This document shows positions 17,520 through 25,823 of a stretch of 64,000 nucleotides of DNA, in pieces. Each line of letters begins with the position of its first letter. Position 1 is the stretch's first letter. Location of the stretch: the NCBI RefSeq assembly GCF_000236785.1, contig NZ_AGUF01000033.1, forward strand, positions 1 to 64,000, in the 5' to 3' direction. Made by a program: the position numbers and the translations under genes. The notes beneath the pieces were generated by a model. It was given only the letters and a program-made list of their open reading frames with translations, was not told the origin of the DNA and did not search any database. Origin of the DNA: Achromobacter arsenitoxydans SY8. Its GTDB lineage: Bacteria; Pseudomonadota; Gammaproteobacteria; Burkholderiales; Burkholderiaceae_B.

Positions 17520-18497
17520 CTAGTTGTCCAGGATCACGCCGGAATCGCGCACCACGGATTGCCACTCGCTTGCTTCCCGCTGCCACGCTGCGCCGAACTC
17601 GGCCGGGGTATCCCGCCCCGGCACAAAGCCGTTGGCCAGGTAGGCCTGCCGCACCTCCGGCAGGCCCAGCACGTCGTGCAGCACGGCGGCAAAGCGCGCG
17701 ATGCGGTCAGGCGGCGTGCCCTTGGGCGCGGCGAAGCCCCACCAGTTGCCCTGCACGGCGTCCGGCATGCCGGCCTGGGCCGCGGTGGGCACGTCGGGCA
17801 AGGCGGCGAACCGTTCTGGCGCCGCGACGGCCAGCGCGCGCACCTTGCCCTGCGGCATGTAGGCCGCCGCGATGCTGTAGCCGCCGATATAGAGCTGGAT
17901 TTCGTTGGCGAGCAAGGCCTGCACGCCGGGCGCCGAACCCCGGTAGGCGATGTGCGTCATGTCTGCGCCCATGGCCTTGGACAGGCGGTAGCCCGACAGA
18001 TGCGGGGTGGTGCCCATGCCGGGCGATCCGTAGTTCAGCCTGCCGGCCTGGCCGCGCGCGTAGCGTACGAACTGCGCGTAATCGGACGCCGGCACCTGCG
18101 CACCGATGTAGATGAAAGCCGGCACATCCGCCAGCTTTCCCACCGGCTCCAGGTCGGCCAGCGGATCGAAGCCCAGCTTCCGGTACAGGAACTGATTGAT
18201 GACGAAATTGTTGGTGGCGCCCAGCACCAGCGTGTAGCCGTCGGGTTTGGCGCGCACCACGTCCTGCGCGCCGATGTTGCCCCCGGCGCCGGTCTTGTAA
18301 TCCACCACCACGGGTTGCCCCAGGCGCTTTTCCAGCAGCGGCTGGATCTGCCGCAAGGCGATGTCGCCTGCCGCGCCGGGCGCATAAGGCAGCACCACGC
18401 GGATGGGATGTTCGGGATACTGCGCCCACGCTGCCGGCGCCGTCGCGGCGGCGGCCATGAAAAGCAGGACAGATACGGCACTAGATCGGTACGGCAT
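17520..18497 (-). CDS. Bug-family tripartite tricarboxylate receptor 3
   Basis: A 325-residue Bug/TctC periplasmic receptor. Signal peptide residues 1-25 (AAWA|QYPEHP). Motifs: RVVLPYAPGAAGDIALR, VVDYKTGAGGNIGAQD, GYTLVLG, IAYRGSAPGVQALLA. The start at 18497 (MPYRSSAVSV) has AGGGAGA upstream; a longer open frame to 18857 overlaps the neighbouring gene and is rejected. It lies between the metallo-hydrolase and the alpha/beta hydrolase in one minus-strand unit. Confidence 0.85.
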   Translation of the reverse strand: MPYRSSAVSVLLFMAAAATAPAAWAQYPEHPIRVVLPYAPGAAGDIALRQIQPLLEKRLGQPVVVDYKTGAGGNIGAQDVVRAKPDGYTLVLGATNNFVINQFLYRKLGFDPLADLEPVGKLADVPAFIYIGAQVPASDYAQFVRYARGQAGRLNYGSPGMGTTPHLSGYRLSKAMGADMTHIAYRGSAPGVQALLANEIQLYIGGYSIAAAYMPQGKVRALAVAAPERFAALPDVPTAAQAGMPDAVQGNWWGFAAPKGTPPDRIARFAAVLHDVLGLPEVRQAYLANGFVPGRDTPAEFGAAWQREASEWQSVVRDSGVILDN

Positions 18498-18559
18498 CGT
18501 ATTCTCCCTGGCCGCGCGGGCTTCGGCGCCCGGCGGCCGGCCATGCGTCTTCGCGGAAA

Positions 18560-19453
18560 CTACAGGTCGATGCGCATCAGGTCGTGCGCCAGGCGGAGCG
18601 GCCCCGAATAGTTCTTGCGGATATCGGCCACGATCTCGTCCATCAGGTGCGGGCCCATCAGGTCGACTGGCAGATGCTTGGCCGCCGCGCGCTTGAGCAC
18701 CGGGCTGGTGGAATCGAAGTGGCCGAAATGCGTGGCCACCAGGCTCTTCACATTGGCCTCGCGCGCGATCTTGCCCAGGTCGGTCGGGCTGGTGTGGGCG
18801 TACGTGCCCACGCCGGTCTTGGCGCGATGCGCGATGAACGATTCCGGGAAGGTGCACTCGTGGATAAGCAGGTCGGCGTCCTTGGCCAGCCGCACCATCG
18901 CCTCACAGGGCGCCGTGTCGCCGCTGAAGGCGATGACCTTGCCCTCGGCCTCCACGCGCACGCCGAAGCACTCGCAGACATCGCGCGGAATGTGCTCCAC
19001 CCAGTCCACCGAGATGCGAACCTTGTCGTCCTCGAACACAACGCCCGGCTTGACCTCGCGCACCTCGGGCCGCATCGCCTCCAGGTTGCGCTGGCGCACC
19101 GGATAGGCGGCGCGCGCCTGGAAGTCGGTGTGGTAGGCCCCGTTCTCGAACAGGTGGTCGACGAAGTGCTTCGTGCCTTTCGGGCCCAGCACCAGCGGCG
19201 AACCTTCCTTGTTGAGGATCCAGCTGGAAATGACGAAATAGGGGTAATCGCAGATGTGGTCGTGGTGCAAGTGGGTCAGGAACACGAAGCCCACCTTGGC
19301 GGGGTCGACGTTGGCGCGGACCATCTGCCGCGTGGCGCCCTCCCCGCAATCGAACAGGTAGTGCCTGTCCTCGTCCAGCGTCAGCAGAATGGCTGACTGC
19401 GCACGGTCGGGATCCGGCAAGGCGGCTCCGGTACCCAGCATGGTGATCTTCAT
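18560..19453 (-). CDS. Metallo-beta-lactamase-fold hydrolase (RNase Z-like)
   Basis: A 297-residue metallo-beta-lactamase-fold protein of the RNase Z/arylsulfatase-like branch. The metal motif HxHxDH is intact (H61, H63, H64, D65, H66 in THLHHDH). FSGDT (third-metal aspartate) and VATHFGH near the C-terminus are present. It lacks the long exosite arm needed for tRNA processing, so a small-molecule hydrolase is more likely. I prefer ATG 19453 (AGAGGG 6 nt upstream) over TTG 19459. First gene of a three-gene set with a Bug receptor and a hydrolase, divergent from a LysR regulator. Confidence 0.7.
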   Translation of the reverse strand: MKITMLGTGAALPDPDRAQSAILLTLDEDRHYLFDCGEGATRQMVRANVDPAKVGFVFLTHLHHDHICDYPYFVISSWILNKEGSPLVLGPKGTKHFVDHLFENGAYHTDFQARAAYPVRQRNLEAMRPEVREVKPGVVFEDDKVRISVDWVEHIPRDVCECFGVRVEAEGKVIAFSGDTAPCEAMVRLAKDADLLIHECTFPESFIAHRAKTGVGTYAHTSPTDLGKIAREANVKSLVATHFGHFDSTSPVLKRAAAKHLPVDLMGPHLMDEIVADIRKNYSGPLRLAHDLMRIDL

Positions 19454-19536
19454 CGGCAACCCTCTTTGGTCAGGAACGGACTATCGGTTTGAAGCACCAG
19501 GCCAGTATAGGAAGGCAGTGCGAACCCAATGATCAA

Positions 19537-19567
19537 TTATTAGAATGCTGTGAAAACCTATTGGAAT
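19537..19567. promoter_or_regulatory. Direct repeat in the LysR/metallo-hydrolase gap
   Basis: TATTAGAAT (19538-19546) and TATTGGAAT (19559-19567) differ by one base and are spaced 21 bp apart, two helical turns. They lie 11-40 bp upstream of the LysR start, a plausible regulator binding region. Confidence 0.3.
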
Positions 19568-19577
19568 CACAGAAACC

Positions 19578-20540
19578 ATGCCCGCCAGCCCCCGCATTCC
19601 GGATCTGCGCCACATCAGCGGACGCCTGCGCCTGCGTCACCTGGACTTGCTGCAGGCCCTGCACACGCTAGGAAGCGTGCACAAGGCCGCGGCCCGCCTG
19701 GGCATGACGCAGCCCGCCGCCAGCAAGCTGCTGCTGGAGCTCGAAGACATGTTCGGCGTGGCCCTCTTCGTGCGCTCGCGGCGGGGCATCACGCCCACGG
19801 CCTTCGGGCAGGCGCTGGCGAGCAAGACGGACGTGTTGCTGGCCGACCTGGCCGGGGCCAGGAACGAGATCGCCGCGCTGGCCGCCGGCGCCCGCGGCCG
19901 CATCCGCGTGGGGGTGCAACCGGTGGCGCTGCCGGTGCTGGTGCCGCGCGCCATTCAGCGCATGCGGCTGGATCATCCCGGCGTCACCGTCATGCTGCAG
20001 GAAGGCGCGCACGACGCCCTGCTGGCCAGCCTGGCCCGCGGCGAACTGGATTGCGTGCTGGGACGGCTGATGCTGGGCGCGGCCCAGGCCATGTTCCGGA
20101 CAGAGGTGCTGTACGACGAGCCGATCTGCGTAGTGGCGCGCACGGGCCATCCCCTTGCGCGCTCCACCCGCATCACCGCCGCCGCCCTCGCCCGCCAGGA
20201 CTGGATCCTGCCGCCGCCGGACGCGCCGCTGCGCCAGCGCATCGACGCCTATTTCGCACAGCAGGGCCTGGCCCTGCAGGCGCCGGTCGCGGAATCCGTG
20301 TCGCTGCTGGCCAATGAAGTCCTGCTGCGCGGGGCCGACATGCTGGCGGCGATGCCGCGCGCGGTCGCCCATCACTACGCCGACCTGGGCGTGTTGGCCA
20401 TCCTGAAGTTCAAGCCGGACTGGAGTTTGCCGGCCGTGGGCGTGGTGCAGCGCGCGCACGTGGAGCCCGCCCCCGCGCTGGCGCGCTTCCTGGATGCCCT
20501 GCGCGGCGAGGCCAGCGCGCTGCAGGACAGCGTGGAATGA
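19578..20540 (+). CDS. LysR-type regulator
   Basis: A 320-residue LysR regulator. The helix-turn-helix lies around residues 30-55 (HKAAARLGMTQPAASKLLLELE). The effector domain includes GRIRVGVQPVALPVLVP and ELDCVLGRLMLG, resembling the GbpR/CbbR-like group of aromatic or sugar regulators. It is divergent from the metallo-hydrolase/Bug/hydrolase set (124-bp gap), so that set is its likely target. It ends at a strong terminator. Confidence 0.8.
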   Translation: MPASPRIPDLRHISGRLRLRHLDLLQALHTLGSVHKAAARLGMTQPAASKLLLELEDMFGVALFVRSRRGITPTAFGQALASKTDVLLADLAGARNEIAALAAGARGRIRVGVQPVALPVLVPRAIQRMRLDHPGVTVMLQEGAHDALLASLARGELDCVLGRLMLGAAQAMFRTEVLYDEPICVVARTGHPLARSTRITAAALARQDWILPPPDAPLRQRIDAYFAQQGLALQAPVAESVSLLANEVLLRGADMLAAMPRAVAHHYADLGVLAILKFKPDWSLPAVGVVQRAHVEPAPALARFLDALRGEASALQDSVE

Positions 20541-20541
20541 A

Positions 20542-20563
20542 AAACGCACCCGAAGGTGCGTTT
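20542..20563. terminator. Terminator after the LysR gene
   Basis: AAACGCACC (20542-20550), tetraloop CGAA, GGTGCGTTT (20555-20563). Nine-base-pair stem with A and T ends between convergent genes, so probably bidirectional. Confidence 0.8.
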
Positions 20564-20585
20564 GCGGCCGGGTGGCGCGTTCTGT

Positions 20586-21305
20586 CTAGGAGCGCCCGGC
20601 GATGCTTCCGCCGCCGTCCACGCCCAGCACCTGGCCCGTGATGAAGCCGGCGTCGTCCGACAACAGGAAGGCAATGGCCGCGGCCACTTCGGCCGGGGTG
20701 CCCAGGCGTTTCATGGGCACCGACGCCAGGGCGCGCTTTTCGTTTTCGCTGCCTGCCGGGCGGGTGGCGCGGAACATTTCGGTTTCGATCGGGCCGGGCG
20801 CGACCGCGTTGGCCGTGACGCCGTATTCGGCCAGTTCCAGCGCCCAGGTGCGGGTGCAGCCTACCAGCGCGCTCTTGGCGGCCGAATAAGCGGTGCGTTC
20901 GAGCCCGCCATGGATGGCGCGGCTGACGACGTTGACGATGCGGCCGGCGCGGCGCACTTTCATGGATTCGATGAATGCCTGGGTAACCTGCACCGCCACG
21001 CGCACGTTCAGGTCCAGCACGTTGTACAGGGTGGCCAGGTCGATTTCGCCCAGCGGCTGTGGCGATACGATGCCGACATTGTTGACCACGGCGTCGACGG
21101 GGAATTTCTCGCGGATTTCGCGCAGGACCTCTTCGGTGCGGCCGGCGTCCGCCAGGTCACAGGCGTACAGGTAGCCCGGGAAATCGACGTCCGTCGTGTT
21201 GCGCGCAATGCCAACCACATGACAGCCCATGTCGGACAACCGCTGAGTAAGCGCCCAGCCTATGCCTTTGGTGGCGCCCGTAATGAGCACGCATTTGTCC
21301 TTCAT
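20586..21305 (-). CDS. Short-chain dehydrogenase/reductase
   Basis: A 239-residue classical SDR with Rossmann motif TGATKGIG (9-16), NNVG (75-78) and catalytic S128, Y140 and K144 (YSAAK). The C-terminus has the FabG-like TGQVLGVDGGGS. FabG-like enzymes reduce 3-oxoacyl or other keto groups with NADPH. Located downstream of alr on the same strand but beyond alr's terminator, so probably transcribed separately. Substrate unknown. Confidence 0.8.
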   Translation of the reverse strand: MKDKCVLITGATKGIGWALTQRLSDMGCHVVGIARNTTDVDFPGYLYACDLADAGRTEEVLREIREKFPVDAVVNNVGIVSPQPLGEIDLATLYNVLDLNVRVAVQVTQAFIESMKVRRAGRIVNVVSRAIHGGLERTAYSAAKSALVGCTRTWALELAEYGVTANAVAPGPIETEMFRATRPAGSENEKRALASVPMKRLGTPAEVAAAIAFLLSDDAGFITGQVLGVDGGGSIAGRS

Positions 21306-21335
21306 GGATTAAACCTCGCAGTCTGTAATCTTGGT

Positions 21336-21362
21336 CAAAAACGGGCGCTTGAGCGCCCGGTT
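21336..21362 (-). terminator. Terminator of alr
   Basis: On the minus strand CGGGCGC, loop TCAA, GCGCCCG is followed by TTTTTG (stem 21342-21359). A good rho-independent terminator 80 bp after the alr stop. Confidence 0.8.
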
Positions 21363-21437
21363 TCCCCAGTAGACACCATCCGGCGCCGCCTGTCTTGTTT
21401 ATTGCGCAGCAATTATTGCACTCTGGACGCCCCCGCC

Positions 21438-22565
21438 TCAGGCGTCCCGGGTGACGGGCACGCGCGGCGCCAGGGCGCAGAGCAGCTCGTAGCCGATGGT
21501 GCCCGCCGCGCGGGCCACTTCGTCGACGGAGGGGCCGTCTTCGCCCCAGAGCGACACGGGCGACCCGACGCCCGCGGCGGGCACGGGCCCCAGGTCGACG
21601 ACCAGCATGTCCATCGACACGCGGCCCAGCAGCTGGGTGCGGATGCCGGCCACCACCACCGGCGTGCCGGTCGTGGCGTGGCGCGGGTAGCCGTCGGCGT
21701 AGCCGCAGGCCACGATACCGATGCGCATGGCGCGCTCGGCGCGGAAGATCGCCCCGTAGCCGACCGAATCGCCTGCCTTGATCTCCTGCACCGCAATGAT
21801 CTCGGAACTGAGCGACATGGCCGGCTTCAGGCCGAAGGCGGACGCTTCGGCGTCCGCGAAGGGCGAAGCGCCGTACAGGCAGATGCCGGGCCGGACCCAG
21901 TGCATCTGGCTTTCGGAACCGACGGCGATATCGGCGAAGCGCAGTGCGGCGGCGGAATTGCAGACACTGATGGCGCCCGGCAGCTTATGCGTCACCGAAT
22001 TGAATACGCTGAGTTGTTCGTTGACGCCCTGCGGGCCGTCGGCGCACGCGAAATGGGTCATCTTGCCCACCGAGCCCAGCGTGCCCTGCTGTTGCAGCAG
22101 CATGGCGCGTTCATGGGCGGCGGGATAGGCGGCCGGGCTGAAGCCCAGCCGGTTCATGCCGCTATTGAGCTTGAGCATGATGTCCACGCGCCGCGTGACG
22201 CGGGCGCGGGCCAGCATGTCCAGCTGTTCCCGGTGATGCACCGTGGTGCTGAGGTGGTAGCGGTCGATGATGTCCAGGTCGGCCGGGCTGAAAAAGCCCT
22301 CGAGCAGCAGGATTGGCCCGCCCCAGCCGGCCTCGCGGCAGCGCACGGCCTCGTCCAGGTCCAGCATGGCCAGGCCCTGCGCCTTCGAGAAACCCGCCAC
22401 GGCCTGTTCGATGCCGTGGCCGTAGGCGTTGGCCTTGATGACCGCCCAGATGGACGGGGGCAGCCCGGAGGCGGCGGCGGCGGTCTGGTCGAGGTGGCGG
22501 CGCACGGCGGCAAGGTTGTGCGCAAGGGCGGAAACGGAAACGGTGGCGGATATGGGGCGCGGCAT
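21438..22565 (-). CDS. alr: Alanine racemase
   Basis: A 375-residue PLP enzyme interconverting L- and D-alanine for peptidoglycan. Both catalytic residues are visible: PLP lysine K44 (AVIKANAYGHG) and tyrosine Y270 (SVGYGAIF). CGYADGYPR and GRVSMDML follow, as usual in fold-type III racemases. The start at 22565 (MPRPISATVS) has AGGATC upstream; a 20-codon longer frame has no support. Divergent from hpnC, 148 bp apart. Confidence 0.95.
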   Translation of the reverse strand: MPRPISATVSVSALAHNLAAVRRHLDQTAAAASGLPPSIWAVIKANAYGHGIEQAVAGFSKAQGLAMLDLDEAVRCREAGWGGPILLLEGFFSPADLDIIDRYHLSTTVHHREQLDMLARARVTRRVDIMLKLNSGMNRLGFSPAAYPAAHERAMLLQQQGTLGSVGKMTHFACADGPQGVNEQLSVFNSVTHKLPGAISVCNSAAALRFADIAVGSESQMHWVRPGICLYGASPFADAEASAFGLKPAMSLSSEIIAVQEIKAGDSVGYGAIFRAERAMRIGIVACGYADGYPRHATTGTPVVVAGIRTQLLGRVSMDMLVVDLGPVPAAGVGSPVSLWGEDGPSVDEVARAAGTIGYELLCALAPRVPVTRDA

Positions 22566-22713
22566 GATGTGAGATCCTGTGGCGTCCAAGTCTAACTGAT
22601 CCCCGCGCCCGCGGCATTGCGCCAAACCGGGGCCAAACGACTACTCTAAAATGGGCCGACGCGGCGCCCGGCGCCGCATCCGTACATCACGCGCAGTTCA
22701 ACGGGCCCCGTCC

Positions 22714-23544
22714 ATGTCCATCGATCACTACGAAAACTTTCCCGTCGCCTCGCTGCTGCTGCCGCGCAGGCTGCGCGGCGCCGTGACCGATATCTACCGG
22801 TTTGCGCGCGCCGCGGACGACATCGCCGACGAAGGCAGCGCGACCGACCCGGAGCGCCTGGCCCAACTGGCTGCGTTCCGCGCCGAACTGCACCGCATCG
22901 GCGCCGAACCCGGCACGCCGCCGGCCCCGGGCCTGCCGCCGCTGGCCGACATCTTCGCGCCGCTCGCCCAGACCATCGCCCGGCACCAGTTGCCCATCAC
23001 GCCGTTCTACGACCTGCTGTCCGCGTTCGAGCAGGACATTTCGGTCAAGCGCTACGAGGACTACACCACGCTGGCGGACTACTGCACCCGGTCGGCCAAC
23101 CCGGTCGGACGGCTGATGCTGCACCTGTTCGACGCCAGCACCCCGCAGAATATCGCCGAATCGGACGCCATCTGCACCGGCCTGCAGCAGGTGAACTTCT
23201 GGCAGGATGTGCGGGTGGACTGGCACAAGCACCGGGTCTACCTGCCCCAGGAAGACCTGCGCCGGCACGGCGTCTCGGACGAAGACCTGGCCGCCTGCCG
23301 CCTTACGCCCGAGTGGCGCGGGTTGATGGCGTTCGAAGTGGAACGGACCCGGGCGCTGCTACACTTCGGCGCTCCGCTGGCGCGCCGCCTGCCGGGCCGC
23401 ATCGGCCTGGAGCTGCGCATGGTGGTGCAAGGCGGGCTGCGCGTTCTGGAGCGTATCGAGGCGAGCGGCTACGATGTATTCATGAATCGCCCCGAATTGG
23501 GCGCCAAAGACTGGGCCATCATGTTGTGGCGCTCCATCAAGTAA
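22714..23544 (+). CDS. hpnC: Hydroxysqualene synthase HpnC
   Basis: A 276-residue trans-isoprenyl diphosphate synthase-type enzyme. In the hopanoid route HpnC turns presqualene diphosphate into hydroxysqualene. The first aspartate motif is ADDIADE (34-40) and the second is the NFWQDVRVDW segment followed by HKHRVYLP. The start at 22714 (MSIDHYENFPVASLLLP) matches family starts. It is 13 bp upstream of hpnD, and hpnE follows, giving the standard hpnCDE order. Confidence 0.92.
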   Translation: MSIDHYENFPVASLLLPRRLRGAVTDIYRFARAADDIADEGSATDPERLAQLAAFRAELHRIGAEPGTPPAPGLPPLADIFAPLAQTIARHQLPITPFYDLLSAFEQDISVKRYEDYTTLADYCTRSANPVGRLMLHLFDASTPQNIAESDAICTGLQQVNFWQDVRVDWHKHRVYLPQEDLRRHGVSDEDLAACRLTPEWRGLMAFEVERTRALLHFGAPLARRLPGRIGLELRMVVQGGLRVLERIEASGYDVFMNRPELGAKDWAIMLWRSIK

Positions 23545-23557
23545 CAGGCCGTGCCTA

Positions 23558-24421
23558 ATGACCCCTGACGAGTATTGCCAGGAGAAAGCCGCCAAAAGCG
23601 GTTCCAGCTTCTACTATTCCTTTCTGTTCCTGCCGCCCGAGCGGCGGCGCGCCATTACGGCCCTGTACGCGTACTGCCGCGAAGTCGACGACGTGGTCGA
23701 CGAATGCACCGACCCGTCGCTGGCCCGCATCAAGCTGGCCTGGTGGCGCACGCAAGTCGACCAGATGTTCGACGGCAAACCCGACCACCCCGTCACGCGG
23801 GCGCTGCAGCCGCACCTGCAAAGCTGTTCGATCACCCGCGACCGTCTGCTGGCCGTTGTGGACGGCATGGAAATGGACCTGGACCAGACCCGCTACCTGG
23901 ACTGGCCGGGCCTGCGCAAGTATTGCTGGCATGCGGCCGGCGTGGTGGGCGAGCTGTCCGCCGGCGTATTCGGCTATTCCGACCCCAAGACCCTGGTGTA
24001 CGCGGAAAAGCTGGGCCTGGCGTTCCAGTTGACCAACATCATCCGCGACGTCGGCGACGACGCCCGCCGCGGCCGCATCTACATCCCGGTCAACGACATG
24101 CAGAAGTTCGAGGTCAAGGCTTCGGACATCCTGAACGGCGAATATTCCGACCGCTTCAGCGCACTGATGAAGTTCCAGGCGGACCGCGCCCGCGAGCTCT
24201 ACCGCGAGGCGATGAGCAATCTGCCCGAATCCGACCGCCGCGCCCAGCGCCCGGGCCTGATGATGGCCGCCATCTATCACGCCTTGCTGGACGAGATCGA
24301 GCGCGACAACTGGCAGGTGCTGCACCAGCGCATATCGCTCACGCCCCTGCGCAAACTCTGGCTCGCCTGGAAGACCTGGGTCAGCGGCGGACGCGGCCTG
24401 GTCCGCCGGTTGGCGCGGTGA
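23558..24421 (+). CDS. hpnD: Presqualene diphosphate synthase HpnD
   Basis: A 287-residue enzyme joining two farnesyl diphosphates into presqualene diphosphate. Aspartate motifs: VDDVVDE (43-49) and NIIRDVGDDARRGRIY beginning at N160, both intact. Also YSDRF and the conserved FYYSFLFLP. The TGA stop overlaps the GTG start of hpnE by 4 bp, showing translational coupling. Confidence 0.94.
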   Translation: MTPDEYCQEKAAKSGSSFYYSFLFLPPERRRAITALYAYCREVDDVVDECTDPSLARIKLAWWRTQVDQMFDGKPDHPVTRALQPHLQSCSITRDRLLAVVDGMEMDLDQTRYLDWPGLRKYCWHAAGVVGELSAGVFGYSDPKTLVYAEKLGLAFQLTNIIRDVGDDARRGRIYIPVNDMQKFEVKASDILNGEYSDRFSALMKFQADRARELYREAMSNLPESDRRAQRPGLMMAAIYHALLDEIERDNWQVLHQRISLTPLRKLWLAWKTWVSGGRGLVRRLAR

Positions 24422-25740
24422 AGGCCGCGGTCATCGGCGCGGGCTGGGCCGGCCTGGCGGCCAGCGTCGCCCTGCGCGAAGCCGGCGCCAAGGTCACGGT
24501 ATTCGAGGCAGGCCACACCCCGGGCGGACGCGCACGGCGCGTCTATCACGGCGACTTCGACGCCCCGCTGGACAACGGCCAGCACCTGCTGTCCGGCGCC
24601 TACAAGCAGACCCTGGCGCTGATGCGCCGCGTGGGCCGCAACCCGGACGCCCTGCTGATGCGCCGCCCCCTGAAGCTGGCCAGCCTGGACGGCCGCTTCA
24701 ACCTGTCCGCCCCGCGCCTGCCCGCGCCCCTGCACATGGCCGTGGCCATCCTGCGCGCGCGCGGCCTCTCGTGGGCCGACCGGCTGGCCGCGCTGCGCCT
24801 GATGCGCGGCTTGAAAGCCATGTCCTGGACGCCCCCGCGCGACTGGACCGTGCTGCATCTGCTGCACTATCACGCGCAGTCCGACGCGCTGATCCGCCAG
24901 GTGTGGGATCCGCTTTGCCTGGCCGCGCTGAACACCCCCATTGCCACCGCCAGCGCCGCGCTGTTCGCGCGCGTGCTGCGCGACGCCTTGGCCGGCAGCC
25001 GCGAAGACAGCGACCTGCTGCTGCCCTGCACGGACCTGTCGGCGCTGTGGCCGGACGCCGCCGCGCGCCAGGTCACCATGCGCTACGGCAGCACGGTGCG
25101 CCAGCTGCATCCGTCCGACGACGGCATCGACATCAACCAGGAACGCTTCGACGCCGCCGTGCTGGCGGTGCCGCCCACGTTCGCGGCCCGCCTGCTGGAG
25201 GCGCCGCTGCGCGAAGCCGGCGCCACCGGCCTGCTCGATGCCCTGAAGGCCTTCGACTACCTGCCCATCGCCACGCTCAACGTGCGCCTGGCCGAACCCT
25301 GGCGCCTGCCCGAACCCATGATGATGCTGCGCGAAGACGCGGCCCGCGGCCACGCTGGCCAGTGGCTGTTCGACCGCGCCCAGCTGGCCGGCGACACCAA
25401 GGCGGGAGAGCTGGCCGTGGTGGCCAGCGCGGCCAACGGCATCGGCGAACGCAATCGCCGCCAGGCCATCGAGGCGATGATCGACCAGGTCGCCGAACAG
25501 GCCGCCAGCCATCCGCAGCGGCTGCCGCCCATGCCCGAAGTGTCGGCGGCGGAGCTGTTCATCGAAAAGCGCGCCACCTTCGCAGCCGTCCCCGGCCTGC
25601 ACCGGCCGCTCAATTCCACCCCCTGGCCGACGCTGGCGCTGGCCGGCGACTGGACCGACACCGGCTACCCCGGCGTGCTGGAAGGCGCCGTGCGCAGCGG
25701 CCTGCAGGCGGCGCGCGTGCTGAATCCCCGGGCGAACTGA
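24418..25740 (+). CDS. hpnE: Hydroxysqualene dehydroxylase HpnE
   Basis: A 440-residue FAD-dependent amine-oxidase-fold protein that reduces hydroxysqualene to squalene. Dinucleotide-binding motif at the N-terminus (VIGAGWAGLAAS, glycines 7, 9 and 12), EAGHTPGGRAR, and the C-terminal FAD segment LALAGDWTDTGYPGVLEGAVRSG. The start is GTG at 24418, four bases before the end of hpnD, and is unambiguous because the Rossmann strand begins at codon 3. A longer frame upstream only shadows hpnD. Squalene-hopene cyclase is not in the window. Confidence 0.93.
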   Translation: MKAAVIGAGWAGLAASVALREAGAKVTVFEAGHTPGGRARRVYHGDFDAPLDNGQHLLSGAYKQTLALMRRVGRNPDALLMRRPLKLASLDGRFNLSAPRLPAPLHMAVAILRARGLSWADRLAALRLMRGLKAMSWTPPRDWTVLHLLHYHAQSDALIRQVWDPLCLAALNTPIATASAALFARVLRDALAGSREDSDLLLPCTDLSALWPDAAARQVTMRYGSTVRQLHPSDDGIDINQERFDAAVLAVPPTFAARLLEAPLREAGATGLLDALKAFDYLPIATLNVRLAEPWRLPEPMMMLREDAARGHAGQWLFDRAQLAGDTKAGELAVVASAANGIGERNRRQAIEAMIDQVAEQAASHPQRLPPMPEVSAAELFIEKRATFAAVPGLHRPLNSTPWPTLALAGDWTDTGYPGVLEGAVRSGLQAARVLNPRAN

Positions 25741-25785
25741 AACGGCGGAGCGGACCCGTCCATCCGCCCGTCTCTCCCCCTATAC

Positions 25786-25805
25786 TTGTATTGTCCTCAA
25801 TACAA
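25786..25805. promoter_or_regulatory. Perfect 8-bp inverted repeat operator
   Basis: TTGTATTG (25786-25793), spacer TCCT, CAATACAA (25798-25805), 18 bp upstream of the next receptor start. A -10-like TATACT (25781-25786) abuts it. The size and symmetry suit a HutC-type GntR dimer; such a regulator is encoded just downstream at 26815. Confidence 0.6.
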
Positions 25806-25823
25806 CATATCAGGAGACAAATC

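Noticed and set aside
18560-19453. True tRNA-processing RNase Z
   Set aside because: No exosite arm and the gene sits in a catabolic set; a small-molecule hydrolase fits better.
20556-22595. A 679-codon open frame antisense to the SDR and alr genes
   Set aside because: Spans two convincing genes and a terminator; composition typical of an antisense shadow.
23575-24417. N-terminal extension of the hpnE frame by about 280 codons
   Set aside because: It shadows hpnD in another frame. The Rossmann motif of HpnE begins right after GTG 24418.
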